This document shows positions 9,501-17,455 of a stretch of 64,000 nucleotides of DNA, piece by piece (the stretch's first letter is position 1; every line of letters begins with the position of its first letter). The position numbers were made by a program, and so were the translations under genes. The notes under the pieces are model-generated. The model was given only the letters and a program-made list of their open reading frames with translations, made no database searches and had not been told where the DNA came from. Where the stretch lies: NCBI RefSeq assembly GCF_003243465.1, contig NZ_QFQZ01000012.1, forward strand, positions 1 through 64,000, read 5' to 3'. Source of the stretch: Caulobacter segnis (lineage in GTDB: Bacteria; Pseudomonadota; Alphaproteobacteria; Caulobacterales; Caulobacteraceae).

Positions 9501-10548
9501 GCGCGGCGATAGTCGCAACGCCCAGCGTCAAGACGGCGTCCGTCCGTACTCGATCCGCATTGGGAACGAGTGGATCGACTTCTCTCCTCTCTCGCCGTTC
9601 GCCGAACCTTTTGGTCTCGTGGCTGACCTAGCTCAGATCCTGGGCGACCGTCAGCCGGACCAAGAGACCGGCGAGGCCTTGGTCGGCGCGGTGTTGACCG
9701 CGATCTCGAACAACATCCTGAACAAGACAACGCTCCAGGGCCTCCACCAGCTCGACTCAACCCTCTTCGGGAAGACGCCGGGCGGGTCGGAGGAGTCAAG
9801 GGCGCGAGGCACCGAGGAGCAACTCGCGACCACCCTCATGTCGATGGTCCCCCTGTCCTCGCTCCTGCGGTCTACCGCTCAGGAGATCGACCCTGTCCGC
9901 CGCGAGGCGCACAGTGTTCTCGAACAGTTCGAAGCCCTGACGCCCGGTCTGTCCCAGCGTCTTCCCGCCATGCGGGACGCCTTCGGCCGCCCCTTGGTTC
10001 GCCAAGAGGGCGAGACCGGCGCGTTCCAGGCGCTGAACCACACGAGCCGCTCGAAGGACCCTATGGCCCTGGAGCTGGCCCGCCTGGGTCAGACTGTGGA
10101 CCTGTCCCTGGCCCGCCCGCCGCGCACCTTCAACGGTGAGCGTGTGGAGCCCCAGGAGTTCGCCCGCATCCTCGAAGTCCAGGGCCAGCTCTGGCGTCAC
10201 CCGAGGACCGGGATGAACATGGAGGAGGCCGTTAGGGATCTGATCAAGACGGACGAGTACAAGTCCTGGCCGGACGAGCAGCGCGCTCAGACGGTCAAGG
10301 AGTTGATGTCCAAGTACCGGACCCTGGCCAACCGCGCCATGAAGGACCCCCGCTCGGAGTTCTACATGGGCGACGTGGTCAAGCGGACTGCCGCCGCCGC
10401 CCTCCGTAAGGAGGTGAAGGCGAGGGGTCTGTCCGACCGCCGGGCGCTGCACCGCGCCAAGCACATGGGTCTCTCCCGTGTGGACGCCCAAGGTGAGATC
10501 GACGCGCTTCGCGCCGCGCTCGACCTTGAGGATCAACCTCAGGAGTAA
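6541..10548 (+). CDS. Large internal virion / ejection protein (gp16 position)
   Basis: At 1335 residues this is the longest protein in the window, close to T7 gp16 (about 1318). A short N-terminal module (residues 1-35, ITVEGPDGAVHEFPEGTSQD) is of a type shared by many phage proteins. Hydrophobic or Gly/Ala-rich stretches occur near 205-260 and 645-690. The C-terminal third has YFYAPFLKTPAALIKAGL (about 905-922) and WIDFSPLSPFAEPFGLVADL, which recur in large podovirus ejection proteins. T7 gp16 carries an N-terminal lytic transglycosylase; I see no such domain here. It starts 3 nt after the gp15-like stop. Confidence 0.85.
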   Translation: MSITVEGPDGAVHEFPEGTSQDVIKRVLDRRYGKGQDTQAARTSVLGWAMNKTGAGPKRSVLERFGDNVSNTVNTQPLVEFARSRFTNPLLGLKGAFAPVQQAIDAADRVGQLFDAVTGKPVKLAPGQPRSVKEAVQKGVTDTLNAVPGIAAGGAGFSVAGQFADTVKAGTRKAVDDAERQRRAEFAAKSHADPFYKADGGLAGKAAHGGAALLGVLAGTALDPTSYLTGGETVLQRVLVQGAVASGADIVGQTTAVDGGLQDGIDLKQTAFSGLAGAGFQGLGEAAAAVKNLKAPKIHPEAPLDAHFKAELDAADIVAKPTLSAKELPDLRVANDNARVHAETTGLEPIKVAKAGPEADAKAPEGDPWDAVNWGAEGSSTRKLAAAAHLETLRRTIKPEHAQAFGRWVAEGAPRMIGDGHHARVNPDWVDWDKLSSNPDEFMNLEASLQAFFKDTYEKAGTASKSWEAVDQAAKVFGTTQSNVVTAHGQIVGANGEAGLAAKLVALQSIADSHADNLVRHINQMKQRVEAGQVNAEDVAKLAAGVQEAALMDAMAAGSASEVGRALNVLKMARQKRRAVNDLNAAMDFLRESMGGNGDIDPTRLKDILDRMSGVYRKKGTAGLKDEIRKARELGFMDYAGYLITGGLLSAPKSFVRNLLGSVSFTTLNLAERYVAAGVGTLRTLGQGSDRVTFREANAYAAGMKGALRDAFVAGLEAFKHAGADVDTSSVLGGKTLHNVPFKMNPDRWAKWHKDPVRNLPEMLAWGIFSATRTLGFRPSIAMDEFTKTLGRNAQLNALAVREATYRAAREADPAAANKVFADVLTAVRQEPTAEALKAAREFFADTGQDAAGTFASGTKAEDMSRVLASLDVRKLAEDHAKELAFQKVGPGTKKLDEALRAWPVIKYFYAPFLKTPAALIKAGLIDRTPLSILANHKALTGAADALNSAIERGGAEADIAWAKMVMGMGLMTTAFALYERGHLVGGRGDSRNAQRQDGVRPYSIRIGNEWIDFSPLSPFAEPFGLVADLAQILGDRQPDQETGEALVGAVLTAISNNILNKTTLQGLHQLDSTLFGKTPGGSEESRARGTEEQLATTLMSMVPLSSLLRSTAQEIDPVRREAHSVLEQFEALTPGLSQRLPAMRDAFGRPLVRQEGETGAFQALNHTSRSKDPMALELARLGQTVDLSLARPPRTFNGERVEPQEFARILEVQGQLWRHPRTGMNMEEAVRDLIKTDEYKSWPDEQRAQTVKELMSKYRTLANRAMKDPRSEFYMGDVVKRTAAAALRKEVKARGLSDRRALHRAKHMGLSRVDAQGEIDALRAALDLEDQPQE

Positions 10549-12279
10549 ATGTACCTCACCCACGTGTCCTATGTGGCTCAGGTGGACCAGCGAGAGTTCG
10601 ACGTCACGTTCGAATACCTGGCCCCTGACCACGTCAAGGTCACGGCGAACAACAGCCCCGTCCCCTACCAGTGGGTGAACGAGTCCCGCATCAGGCTCGT
10701 GAACCCTGTGGGGGCGGGGACTGCCATCACCATTCGCCGTGAGACGCCTATCGACCGCGCCCTAGTCAGCTTCCAAGACGGCGCGGTCCTCACCCAGGAA
10801 GACCTGAACAAGGCCACCCGCCAAGTCCTGTTCAGCCAGCAGGAGATCCTCGACCTCTACAAGTCGAGCCTGTCGGAAGCCCAGATCCGTCTAGGGAACA
10901 ACCTCGGGATCGTCACCGACCCGGCCGCCGTCATGGACGAGCTGGCCCAGATGGTTCTCGCCGACGAACTTCTGGCCGACCTGAAGGAACGCCTGGACGA
11001 CATCAACCTGACGGCCGACACGCTCATCGCTGAGCAGCTCCGCACGCACGATCTCAAGATGGGCGTCAACGTCGTCCGCGACGAGCTGAAGGTCGTGAAG
11101 GACGCCACCGGCACGCTCGCCTCCGTGGTCGACCTCTTGGTCATCCAAGAGCCGGATGGCGACTCCCTTGTGCTGCGTGAAGACAAGGTCTTCCGAGGCA
11201 ACGGGCAGTCATACGCTCAGGCCTTCGAGGCCATCCAGACGAACATCGCCAGCACCCAGGCGAGCATAGTCACGCTGCAGGAGGCGACCATCGGCCCGGA
11301 CGGCGCGGTGGCGCGGCTCCGCCAGCGCCTGGGCGTCGAGGACCCCAGCGGGGCAGGCTTCATCCTGAACGACAACATCGTGAAGCTATCCGGCGGTACC
11401 TCGCTGGCGCAGACCGTTAGCGGCCTGACGTCACGCATCGGCTCGGCCGAGGCGGGCATCATCGCCAACAACACGGCGATCTCGAACGAGACCTCCGCCC
11501 GTGCGACCGCCATCAACGGCGTCATCGCCCGCGTCGGTCAGACCGAGGCCAGCATCACGACGCTGCAGCAGGCCGATACCGCGCTGGGCGTGAAGTACGG
11601 CGTTGCGCTCAACGTGAACGGCTACGTCACCGGGTTCCTGCAGAACAACAACGGGTCGAGCGGCTCGTTCACCGTGGTCGCCAATCGGTTCGCCATTGTC
11701 GATCCGAACGGCGGGACCCCCATCGTCCCCTTCGAGGTGAGCGGCGGCGTGGTCCGCGCGCCCTACATCGTGGCCGGCGACATCTTCGCCAACACGATCA
11801 CGGCCAACAAGATCGTCGACCTGTCAGTCGGGACCACGAAGATCGCCGACAACGCCGTCACCAACGGCGCATCCGCGTTCTCTTCCGGCTACGTCACGTG
11901 CGCTCCTGGCAGCTCATCGACCCTCCAGTCGGTCGGTATGTCCACCAACGGAGGGCGCGTGCAGATCAGCCTGTCGTACTACCTGAACCCTGTCACATGG
12001 GCGCACAACAACAGCGCAGCCTCTCAGGTCGATCTAGTGACCATCAACCTGTATCGGAACGGAAGCCTCGTGCAGTCCGTCCGGGGCGGCGTGGCCATGA
12101 AGATGAACGAGGGGAACTACCTACTCCCCGGCGGTCTCCAGGCTGTGATCCTGAATGACAGTCCGCCAGCCGGCTGGAACTTCTACGAGGTCGCCGCAAG
12201 CTGCGCCACATCAGCCTCGCTGTCGTCCGGCGTGCTGTTCCAGTCCCGCGCCCTCAACCTCCTAGAGACCAAGAAGTGA
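10549..12279 (+). CDS. Tail fibre: T7 gp17 N-domain with a lambda J-like central region
   Basis: A 576-residue protein. Residues 1-120 are the T7 tail-fibre N-terminal domain that docks fibres to the tail: FDVTFEYLAPDHVKVT, the IRRETPIDRALVSFQDGAVLTQEDLN block (T7 VDFTDGSILRAYDLN) and an adjoining helix. A coiled-coil-like central part follows. Around 345-440, GYVTGFLQNN, FTVVANRFAIVDP and VRAPYIVAGDIFANTITANKIVD resemble the DUF1983 region near the end of lambda-type tail-tip protein J, unusual for a T7-like fibre. The C-terminal 130 residues are beta-rich and unrecognised. The ATG follows the gp16-like stop directly. Confidence 0.88.
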   Translation: MYLTHVSYVAQVDQREFDVTFEYLAPDHVKVTANNSPVPYQWVNESRIRLVNPVGAGTAITIRRETPIDRALVSFQDGAVLTQEDLNKATRQVLFSQQEILDLYKSSLSEAQIRLGNNLGIVTDPAAVMDELAQMVLADELLADLKERLDDINLTADTLIAEQLRTHDLKMGVNVVRDELKVVKDATGTLASVVDLLVIQEPDGDSLVLREDKVFRGNGQSYAQAFEAIQTNIASTQASIVTLQEATIGPDGAVARLRQRLGVEDPSGAGFILNDNIVKLSGGTSLAQTVSGLTSRIGSAEAGIIANNTAISNETSARATAINGVIARVGQTEASITTLQQADTALGVKYGVALNVNGYVTGFLQNNNGSSGSFTVVANRFAIVDPNGGTPIVPFEVSGGVVRAPYIVAGDIFANTITANKIVDLSVGTTKIADNAVTNGASAFSSGYVTCAPGSSSTLQSVGMSTNGGRVQISLSYYLNPVTWAHNNSAASQVDLVTINLYRNGSLVQSVRGGVAMKMNEGNYLLPGGLQAVILNDSPPAGWNFYEVAASCATSASLSSGVLFQSRALNLLETKK

Positions 12280-12449
12280 CCCCCTACGTCGTCTTCGACG
12301 AGACCTCCGGGGAAGCCAAACGCTGGGGCCGTTGTCCGACAGACGACGTGCCTCGGCAGGCCTTTTACCCCGGCGAGGTGGTCCACGCTCTCGAAGCTGA
12401 CGTGGACCCGCTGAATATCCCCACGCTCTCCGACATGGACACCCAATGA
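12276..12449 (+). CDS. Small phage protein of unknown function (57 aa)
   Basis: A GTG start overlaps the tail-fibre stop (GTGA) and the TGA stop overlaps the next ATG (ATGA), so the frame fits the coupled late operon exactly. The peptide starts VTPYVVFDETSGEAKRWGRC and ends SDMDTQ. It is acidic and has no membrane segment. It recalls short tail-fibre accessory proteins, but I do not recognise the family. Confidence 0.65.
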   Translation: MTPYVVFDETSGEAKRWGRCPTDDVPRQAFYPGEVVHALEADVDPLNIPTLSDMDTQ

Positions 12450-12643
12450 CCCAGACGCCGGCCGCCTCCTCGGCGGTCAACGCGCTGCTCGATAAGCAGC
12501 GAGAACTCCTGTGCGCCGTCGCGGTGACCCAGGAGGCGCTCAACCAGTACCTCAAGGATCTTGCCGACGTGCGCGCGCAGCTCCGCGGCGTCCAGCTCGG
12601 ACAGCAGCTCGCGGCTGAAGCCACCCAGGCGGCCGATGACTGA
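12446..12643 (+). CDS. Small helical phage protein (65 aa)
   Basis: ATGA overlaps at both ends (with 12276-12449 and with the gene at 12636) support this frame. The 65-residue product is Ala/Gln/Leu-rich and predicted wholly helical (LLDKQRELLCAVAVTQEAL, then LKDLADVRAQLRG), probably a short coiled coil. No family is recognised. Its place between fibre genes suggests a tail accessory or connector, which is inference. Confidence 0.6.
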   Translation: MTQTPAASSAVNALLDKQRELLCAVAVTQEALNQYLKDLADVRAQLRGVQLGQQLAAEATQAADD

Positions 12644-13316
12644 CACCGTCCCCACCTCCAGCGCCACTCTGGCGGCTCGGATCTCCGCGCTGCTGGACTG
12701 GGCAGAGACGCGGGACGGCAAATGGACGACCTGGGTTACCGGCACGCCGACCGGCGGTCCTCAGGGGAACGGCAAGTACCCTCTCCCCTTCGATGAGGAC
12801 GAGGATGTGCTGGTCGAGTGCCCGGCCCTCCTGGCCGACATGGTGGTCGGCCCTGCGGCTGTCGCCCAGGCCGCCATCGCTCAGGCCGAGGCCGCGAAGA
12901 ACGCCGCTGTGCAGGCCACCGCCGCAGCGGTCGCCGCCTCCAACGGTGTTGTCGCTGCTCAGACTGCAGCCGAAGCCGCGCGCAATCTGGCCCAGTCCTA
13001 CCGGGATCAGGCCGGAACCCACGCCGGTAACGCCTCCTCCTCGGCATCCGCCGCCGCCGCCGCACAGGCCTCCGTGGCATCGGCCAAGACCGCCGCCGAG
13101 ACCGCGAAGGGAGCCGCTGAGACTGCGGCCTCCAACGCCGCTGGGTCGGCGAGCACCGCCAGCACCCATGCTTCCAACGCCCAGGCCGCGAAGGCCGCCG
13201 CCGAAGCCGCCCGAGACGCCGCCGTGGCTGTCGTCGGGCTCGACCCTGCAACCCTGGCCTCCAAGGTGTACGCCAAGCGCGTCGCTAAGAAGGCCGCCCT
13301 CCTCTTCGGAAGTTAA
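12636..13316 (+). CDS. Ala-rich coiled-coil tail-fibre shaft protein
   Basis: This 226-residue protein starts at the ATG that overlaps the preceding stop; frames starting further upstream lack support. Residues 1-65 form a small globular head (LLDWAETRDGKWTTWVTGTP and YPLPFDEDEDVLVECP). Residues 65-200 are a repetitive Ala/Ser/Thr helix with AAAEAA, ASNAA and ASASAA units, like the T7 fibre shaft (NSASAA, ENSATA repeats) but on a separate polypeptide. A basic C-terminus KVYAKRVAKKAALL follows. It may trimerise and link the fibre to the downstream adhesins. The function is inferred from composition and position. Confidence 0.7.
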   Translation: MTDTVPTSSATLAARISALLDWAETRDGKWTTWVTGTPTGGPQGNGKYPLPFDEDEDVLVECPALLADMVVGPAAVAQAAIAQAEAAKNAAVQATAAAVAASNGVVAAQTAAEAARNLAQSYRDQAGTHAGNASSSASAAAAAQASVASAKTAAETAKGAAETAASNAAGSASTASTHASNAQAAKAAAEAARDAAVAVVGLDPATLASKVYAKRVAKKAALLFGS

Positions 13317-14227
13317 TGGCCACCAAGTCGGGCGCTCTGGCGCTCACCACCAGCCTCGCTACCGTCGCCCAGTGCGGCGCGGGTGCCGAGGTCGTGGTCT
13401 TCGGTCTCGTGTTCGTCAACACGACCGCAGCCACCCGAACTATTACCCTGCGCGTCTATCAGGCAGCAGCCGGCACCCCCGTCGACGTCCCGTTCACCCT
13501 CGGGGCTGGCCTGGACAAGACCTGGGGCAAACCCATCGCCCTCCAGCCGGGCGACTACATCAGCGCGAAGGGGGACGCCACGGGCGTCACCGTCGTGTTT
13601 TCGCTCGACGAAGACACCGGGTCTACTCCGGTTGCTCAAGGGTTCACCCCGAGGGGGGTCTACGCCGCCGGCTCCACCTACGCCGTCAACGACGTCGTGA
13701 CGGACGGGGCCGCGAGCTACATCTCGTTGGTCGCCGCGAACCAAGGCAACACGCCGTCTTCGAGCCCCACCAAGTGGATGCTCTTGGCGGCTCAGGGTGC
13801 CCAAGGCCCGGCCGGCGCGAACGGCACCACCCTGACGAAGGGAACCGGTGCTGACATCCGCGCCGGTGCTGACGACGCCAAATACCTGACTTCGAAATCG
13901 CTCTACGACGCCTCGCTGTTCGTTCCGCTGGCGGATGCCGCGACCATCGCGGTCGACATGTCGAACTTCTTGAACGCCAAGGTCACGCTCGGCGGCAACC
14001 GAACGCTCGCCAACCCAACGAACGTGAAGGAAGGCCAGAGTGGTCTGATCCGCATCACCCAGGATGCCACGGGAAGCCGCACGCTGGCCTTTGGGTCGGC
14101 CTGGAAATTCTCGGGCGGCGCTCCCTCTCTGACCACAACGGCCGGTGCAGTGGATCTTATCGCCTACGTTGTAGTCGACGCTGCGACGCCGGTAATCAAC
14201 TGCACCATCAGCAAGGCGGTGGCTTAG
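13316..14227 (+). CDS. Tail adhesin with carbohydrate-binding-like and collagen-like segments
   Basis: A 303-residue protein whose ATG overlaps the previous stop (TAATG). Residues 1-105 form a beta-sandwich-like module (VVVFGLVFVNTTAATRTITL). Residues 115-160 (GVYAAGSTYAVNDVVTDG, ASYISLVAANQGNTP, WMLLA) match the chitin-binding type 5/12 fold pattern. A short collagen-like run QGAQGPAGANG (about 160-170) follows. The C-terminal part (LGGNRTLANPTNVKEGQSGL, GSRTLAFGSAWKF) is a common phage tail-fibre C-terminal domain. Together these indicate a receptor- or polysaccharide-binding virion protein. Confidence 0.8.
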   Translation: MATKSGALALTTSLATVAQCGAGAEVVVFGLVFVNTTAATRTITLRVYQAAAGTPVDVPFTLGAGLDKTWGKPIALQPGDYISAKGDATGVTVVFSLDEDTGSTPVAQGFTPRGVYAAGSTYAVNDVVTDGAASYISLVAANQGNTPSSSPTKWMLLAAQGAQGPAGANGTTLTKGTGADIRAGADDAKYLTSKSLYDASLFVPLADAATIAVDMSNFLNAKVTLGGNRTLANPTNVKEGQSGLIRITQDATGSRTLAFGSAWKFSGGAPSLTTTAGAVDLIAYVVVDAATPVINCTISKAVA

Positions 14228-14850
14228 TGCTACCTTTCGCTACCGCATGCCTTTTCGGCGGCAAGCGCGCGCCGCTGGTTCAGGATTTCAACGGAGGCTC
14301 CGGCGCGCTCCTCGCCCCTCAGCTCGTGACTGCTCCCTCAGGAGCGCAGACACTCACGATTGAGTGCGTGGGCGCGGGTGGCGGCCACGGCGCGACAGAT
14401 GACGGCTCAACCTATACCGGCTGGTGGGGCGGGGCTGGGGGCGGCTACTCGCGCAAGGTGGTCCTGCCTCAGAACGTCTACGTTCGCCCCATCAATTCAG
14501 CCGGCGGGGACTCCTCGTGGGTCAAGACCTCGGGTGGCTCCATAATCTGCCGCGCTTTCTCCGGGTACACCGATGGCTCTCAGTCGCTAGGCGGCGCTGG
14601 GTATTCAGGCGATGTCAACTACGAAGGGGGGCCTGGTAGCCTCCCAGGCGGCGGCTCCGGCGGTCCGGGCGGCGCAGGTGCTACACCCTCGTCCGGCTGG
14701 CCCTCTCCGCAAGGTGAAGGCGGTACCGGTCCCGTAGACCCGAACGGTAAGTTTCCCGGCGGGGGCTGCGCCGTGTGGTGGGACCCCGGCCTTGGCCCCG
14801 TCTGGGGCACGAACGCGGCGGGCCTTGTCCGTCTCACTTGGACTTTCTAG
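14227..14850 (+). CDS. Glycine-rich tail adhesin
   Basis: This 207-residue protein starts at a GTG that overlaps the previous stop (TAGTG). After a short N-terminal head, residues 30-190 are loaded with Gly clusters (GAGGGHGATDDG, GGAGGGYS, SLPGGGSGGPGGAGATP, FPGGGCAVWW) and it ends VRLTWTF. This layout matches glycine-rich receptor-binding tips, in which polyglycine II sandwiches carry variable loops, as in T4-type gp38 adhesins and many podovirus fibres. A host-range determinant is likely. It is not a chaperone-type tail assembly protein. Confidence 0.72.
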   Translation: MLPFATACLFGGKRAPLVQDFNGGSGALLAPQLVTAPSGAQTLTIECVGAGGGHGATDDGSTYTGWWGGAGGGYSRKVVLPQNVYVRPINSAGGDSSWVKTSGGSIICRAFSGYTDGSQSLGGAGYSGDVNYEGGPGSLPGGGSGGPGGAGATPSSGWPSPQGEGGTGPVDPNGKFPGGGCAVWWDPGLGPVWGTNAAGLVRLTWTF

Positions 14851-14859
14851 GAGAACTTC

Positions 14860-15204
14860 TTGTCCTTCGCCATACGGGCGGACGGCGTCCTCACGCCCCT
14901 CCCCTACCAACCTTTCGAAGTTGGCGGCATCCAATACCCCGCTAACGTCCTTACACTCTGGTCGCCGGAAGACCTCGCTGAGATCGGCGTCTACCCGCGC
15001 ATCGAGGCTGACCCCGCGCCGGCCGGCCAGGTGATTGAGGCCGTGACGTTGGAGCTTCGTGACGGCGTAGTCTACGAGACGCCGACTTACGGCCCGGCAC
15101 CGCCTTCCCAGGTTCCCGCCAGGATCTCCGAGATCGCCTCGGATTTCGGCCTCACCCCCTCCCAAGTTGTCGCTCTGGTCCAGGCCGTGGCGGCTCTCAC
15201 CTAA
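14860..15204 (+). CDS. Phage protein of unknown function (114 aa)
   Basis: A TTG start is preceded by TAGGAGA at good spacing, which decides the start. The 114-residue product (SFAIRADGVLTPLPYQPFEV..., ending FGLTPSQVVALVQAVAALT) has no signal peptide. Its short beta-rich N-terminus and C-terminal helix recall small proteins encoded just after tail fibres. I do not recognise the family. Confidence 0.65.
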   Translation: MSFAIRADGVLTPLPYQPFEVGGIQYPANVLTLWSPEDLAEIGVYPRIEADPAPAGQVIEAVTLELRDGVVYETPTYGPAPPSQVPARISEIASDFGLTPSQVVALVQAVAALT

Positions 15205-15222
15205 CCCCTCCCTGAGTACCCC

Positions 15223-15486
15223 GTGAACGACAACGATACGCCGCAGTCGACCGACATCATGCTCGGCCGCATCGACGGCAAGCTGACCGCCCTCATCGAC
15301 GCCTTCGGGCTGCACCGGGTGGAGACCAATCGCCGCTTCGAGAAGCACGAAGAGGTCCATGAGGACCACGGCGAGCGCCTTACGAAACTGGAGCGCTTCC
15401 GCTGGCTCATCGTGGGTATCGCTTCGGCGGTGGCCTCGGTGGCCAGCCTGGTTCTCTCGGCCTTCCTGACGCAGGTGCTGGGATGA
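15223..15486 (+). CDS. Holin-like small membrane protein
   Basis: An 87-residue protein from a GTG start. Residues 1-60 are charged and likely coiled coil (HRVETNRRFEKHEEVHEDHG); residues 62-84 form one hydrophobic segment (WLIVGIASAVASVASLVLSA). The architecture matches XhlA-like and similar holin or lysis-regulating proteins. The position equals T7 gene 17.5 (holin), directly before the small terminase gene, so holin is the best guess. The stop overlaps the next ATG (ATGA). Confidence 0.65.
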   Translation: MNDNDTPQSTDIMLGRIDGKLTALIDAFGLHRVETNRRFEKHEEVHEDHGERLTKLERFRWLIVGIASAVASVASLVLSAFLTQVLG

Positions 15487-15743
15487 CCGGTCGCGCCACG
15501 GAAGACGCCCTGGACGCCCTCCACGGTCTGCTGGCCGGCGTCCTGAAGGACGAGCTTGAGGCGGCCATGAAGGCCTCCAAGGAGCAGAACATCCCGGTGA
15601 ACCCGCAGCTCCTCGACAAGGTCATGAAGTTCCTCGCCCAGAACGGCGTGGACGCTCCCAAGTCCGCCCCGCGTGTGGACGCCCTGGCCCAAACTCTCAC
15701 CGATCTTGACCTCGACGCCGAAGTGCTCGGGGTTCCTCACTAG
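15483..15743 (+). CDS. Terminase small subunit (gp18-like)
   Basis: An 86-residue acidic, helical protein. The pattern LDALHGLLAGVLKDELEAA, then INPQLLDKVMKFLAQNGVD-like spacing and a late LAQTL segment, follows T7 gp18 (a MLDTAMAQRML-type helix, then TPQLYNAINKLLDRHKF). T7 gp18 is 89 residues. It would recognise concatemeric DNA and hand it to the large terminase. Gene order holin - small terminase is as in T7, although one accessory gene pair intervenes before the large subunit. Confidence 0.75.
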   Translation: MTGRATEDALDALHGLLAGVLKDELEAAMKASKEQNIPVNPQLLDKVMKFLAQNGVDAPKSAPRVDALAQTLTDLDLDAEVLGVPH

Positions 15744-15750
15744 GATTTCA

Positions 15751-16161
15751 ATGAGCATCCAACTTCCTACCGTTTCGGGCACGACCGGCGACGCCGCAGC
15801 GGTTGTGCTCGCCAGCCCCAACGGGGCGCTTGCTTCGCTCCCCGGCCCGGTCTCGCACGTCGAGCAAGCAGCTCTATCCGCCGCTGGCGCTGGCACTGCG
15901 GTCCTCATCGTGGGTGACTTCGCGATCTCGCTCTACGGCACCGCGACTGCCGTCACCGCGGAACTGGAACGTTCGCACACAGACCCTGCCGGCACGGCCC
16001 GTTGGACTAAGGTCGACGGCGGTACTCTTTCGGGTGACGCTTCGAGCGGCTCGGTGCGCGCCAAGAGGTTCAGTGAACCGGGCGCGGCGTGGTACCGAGT
16101 CAACGCCTCGGCGATCACGGGCGGCAACGTCACGCCTGTCTTCACGAGAGCCAGCTCGTAA
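15751..16161 (+). CDS. Phage structural protein of unknown function (136 aa)
   Basis: The ATG follows AGGATTT. This 136-residue product is Ser/Thr/Ala-rich and beta-strand-like (AVLIVGDFAISLYGTATAV, ARWTKVDGGTLSGDASSG, ending GNVTPVFTRASS) with no signal peptide. It resembles small Ig-like or decoration proteins on heads or tail fibres. It lies 7 nt after the small terminase gene and 1 nt before the tail esterase gene. It may be a tail appendage, but I do not recognise the family. Confidence 0.6.
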   Translation: MSIQLPTVSGTTGDAAAVVLASPNGALASLPGPVSHVEQAALSAAGAGTAVLIVGDFAISLYGTATAVTAELERSHTDPAGTARWTKVDGGTLSGDASSGSVRAKRFSEPGAAWYRVNASAITGGNVTPVFTRASS

Positions 16162-16162
16162 G

Positions 16163-17455
16163 ATGCAGACGGCAAACTTCTCGAACGGCGGGCAAGGCGG
16201 TCTACGCCTTCGCCTGCTCGGGGCTGCAGCTCCGCAGACCTTGGTGACGCAGAGCAAAAACGGCAACCCCGCCTTGGTCGACGAGTACCTGATCAAGTAC
16301 ATGTCGCAGAACGCCAGCTATATCGGCGCGGCCACTATCCAGAACAACTACAACATCGAAGACATGGCCGTCTCAGCTGTCCGCTTGATCTACGCCAATC
16401 ACGAGACCACGGCTCGGACCATCAACAAGGCGTCGGTGGCTTTCTGCTGGGGCATCCACACGGACGGCTTCACACCGCTCAATTCGAGCGGCGTCCCTGA
16501 CAACACGCTCTGGGTCCCCATCACTTCGGCGACGGGTCTGGTCAACGCCGCGAGCGCCACCGGGGCCGCGACGCCGAACTTCGACCGTGCCTACACCGCC
16601 ACCGCATGGCAGGCTGTTCCGTCTGTTGGGTCCGGCCTTCGCTACATGCTCATCCGCACTTACGGCCAGATCACCCAGACTTCCTTGTCGGGCACCCTCT
16701 CGTCGTCTGGCGTCGCTGGCGGCGCATGGGCCGGCATCGACCAGGGCCGCCACCTCACGTCTTGCTACAAGTACGCCTCGGACGGGGTCACCAACCCTGG
16801 CTCGTGGACGGGCGTGACCTTTGCGGATGGCGTGTGTCCCGCCGTCGTGCAAGTCCGGTCGCAGACGAAGGGGATCTCGCTGGTCGGTTTCGGCGACAGC
16901 CTCACGCAGGGCTACCGAACCGGTGCCGACCATGACAGCTTCCTGTTCAAGGCGGCCTGCCTCGCGTCTAAGCCGCAGGCTCCGGTGACGTGGGCGAATT
17001 TCGGGGTCGCGGGATCGCAGTCGACCAACTTCTACCAGGAGGCGCTCAAGGCCATCAGCGGCCCACACAAGCCTTCCGTGTTGGTGTTCCCGGTGAGTAG
17101 CCCGAACGACCCCTCGGCGACGACCCAGGCCACTCTCGATGCTTCCTGGGCGAGAGCGCAGGACATCGCTGCGCGCTGTAAAGCGGCAGGCATCGTTCCG
17201 GTCCTCTGGGGGCCGACTCCGTTCTACACGACGTCCCAACCGGCGGTGAGGGCGCAGCGAGATCGAGCGAAGGCGCAGTGCGCTCTCAGCGGCACGCTGT
17301 ACTTCGACGCCTATTCGGTGCTGGAGAACCCGTCGTCTCCTGACACGCTGAACCCCGCCTACGATTATGGCGACCGCCACTATAACGAGGCCGGCGCTGC
17401 CGCCTTGGGCGCTGCCTTCAACGCCGCGATCCTTGGGCCGCTTCTGGCCGCCTAA
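16163..17455 (+). CDS. Tail-associated SGNH/GDSL hydrolase (likely esterase/deacetylase)
   Basis: A 430-residue protein. The first 230 residues are beta-rich and probably attach to the virion. The C-terminal SGNH domain has block I GFGDSLTQGY with nucleophile Ser246, block II FGVAGSQS (Gly), block III SSPND (Asn) and block V YGDRHYNEAG with Asp404 and His406. Such domains on tails de-O-acetylate capsule or lipopolysaccharide during adsorption. The start at 16163 follows the previous stop; the open frame continues upstream but lacks a plausible start there. Its place between the two terminase genes is unlike T7. Confidence 0.85.
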   Translation: MQTANFSNGGQGGLRLRLLGAAAPQTLVTQSKNGNPALVDEYLIKYMSQNASYIGAATIQNNYNIEDMAVSAVRLIYANHETTARTINKASVAFCWGIHTDGFTPLNSSGVPDNTLWVPITSATGLVNAASATGAATPNFDRAYTATAWQAVPSVGSGLRYMLIRTYGQITQTSLSGTLSSSGVAGGAWAGIDQGRHLTSCYKYASDGVTNPGSWTGVTFADGVCPAVVQVRSQTKGISLVGFGDSLTQGYRTGADHDSFLFKAACLASKPQAPVTWANFGVAGSQSTNFYQEALKAISGPHKPSVLVFPVSSPNDPSATTQATLDASWARAQDIAARCKAAGIVPVLWGPTPFYTTSQPAVRAQRDRAKAQCALSGTLYFDAYSVLENPSSPDTLNPAYDYGDRHYNEAGAAALGAAFNAAILGPLLAA

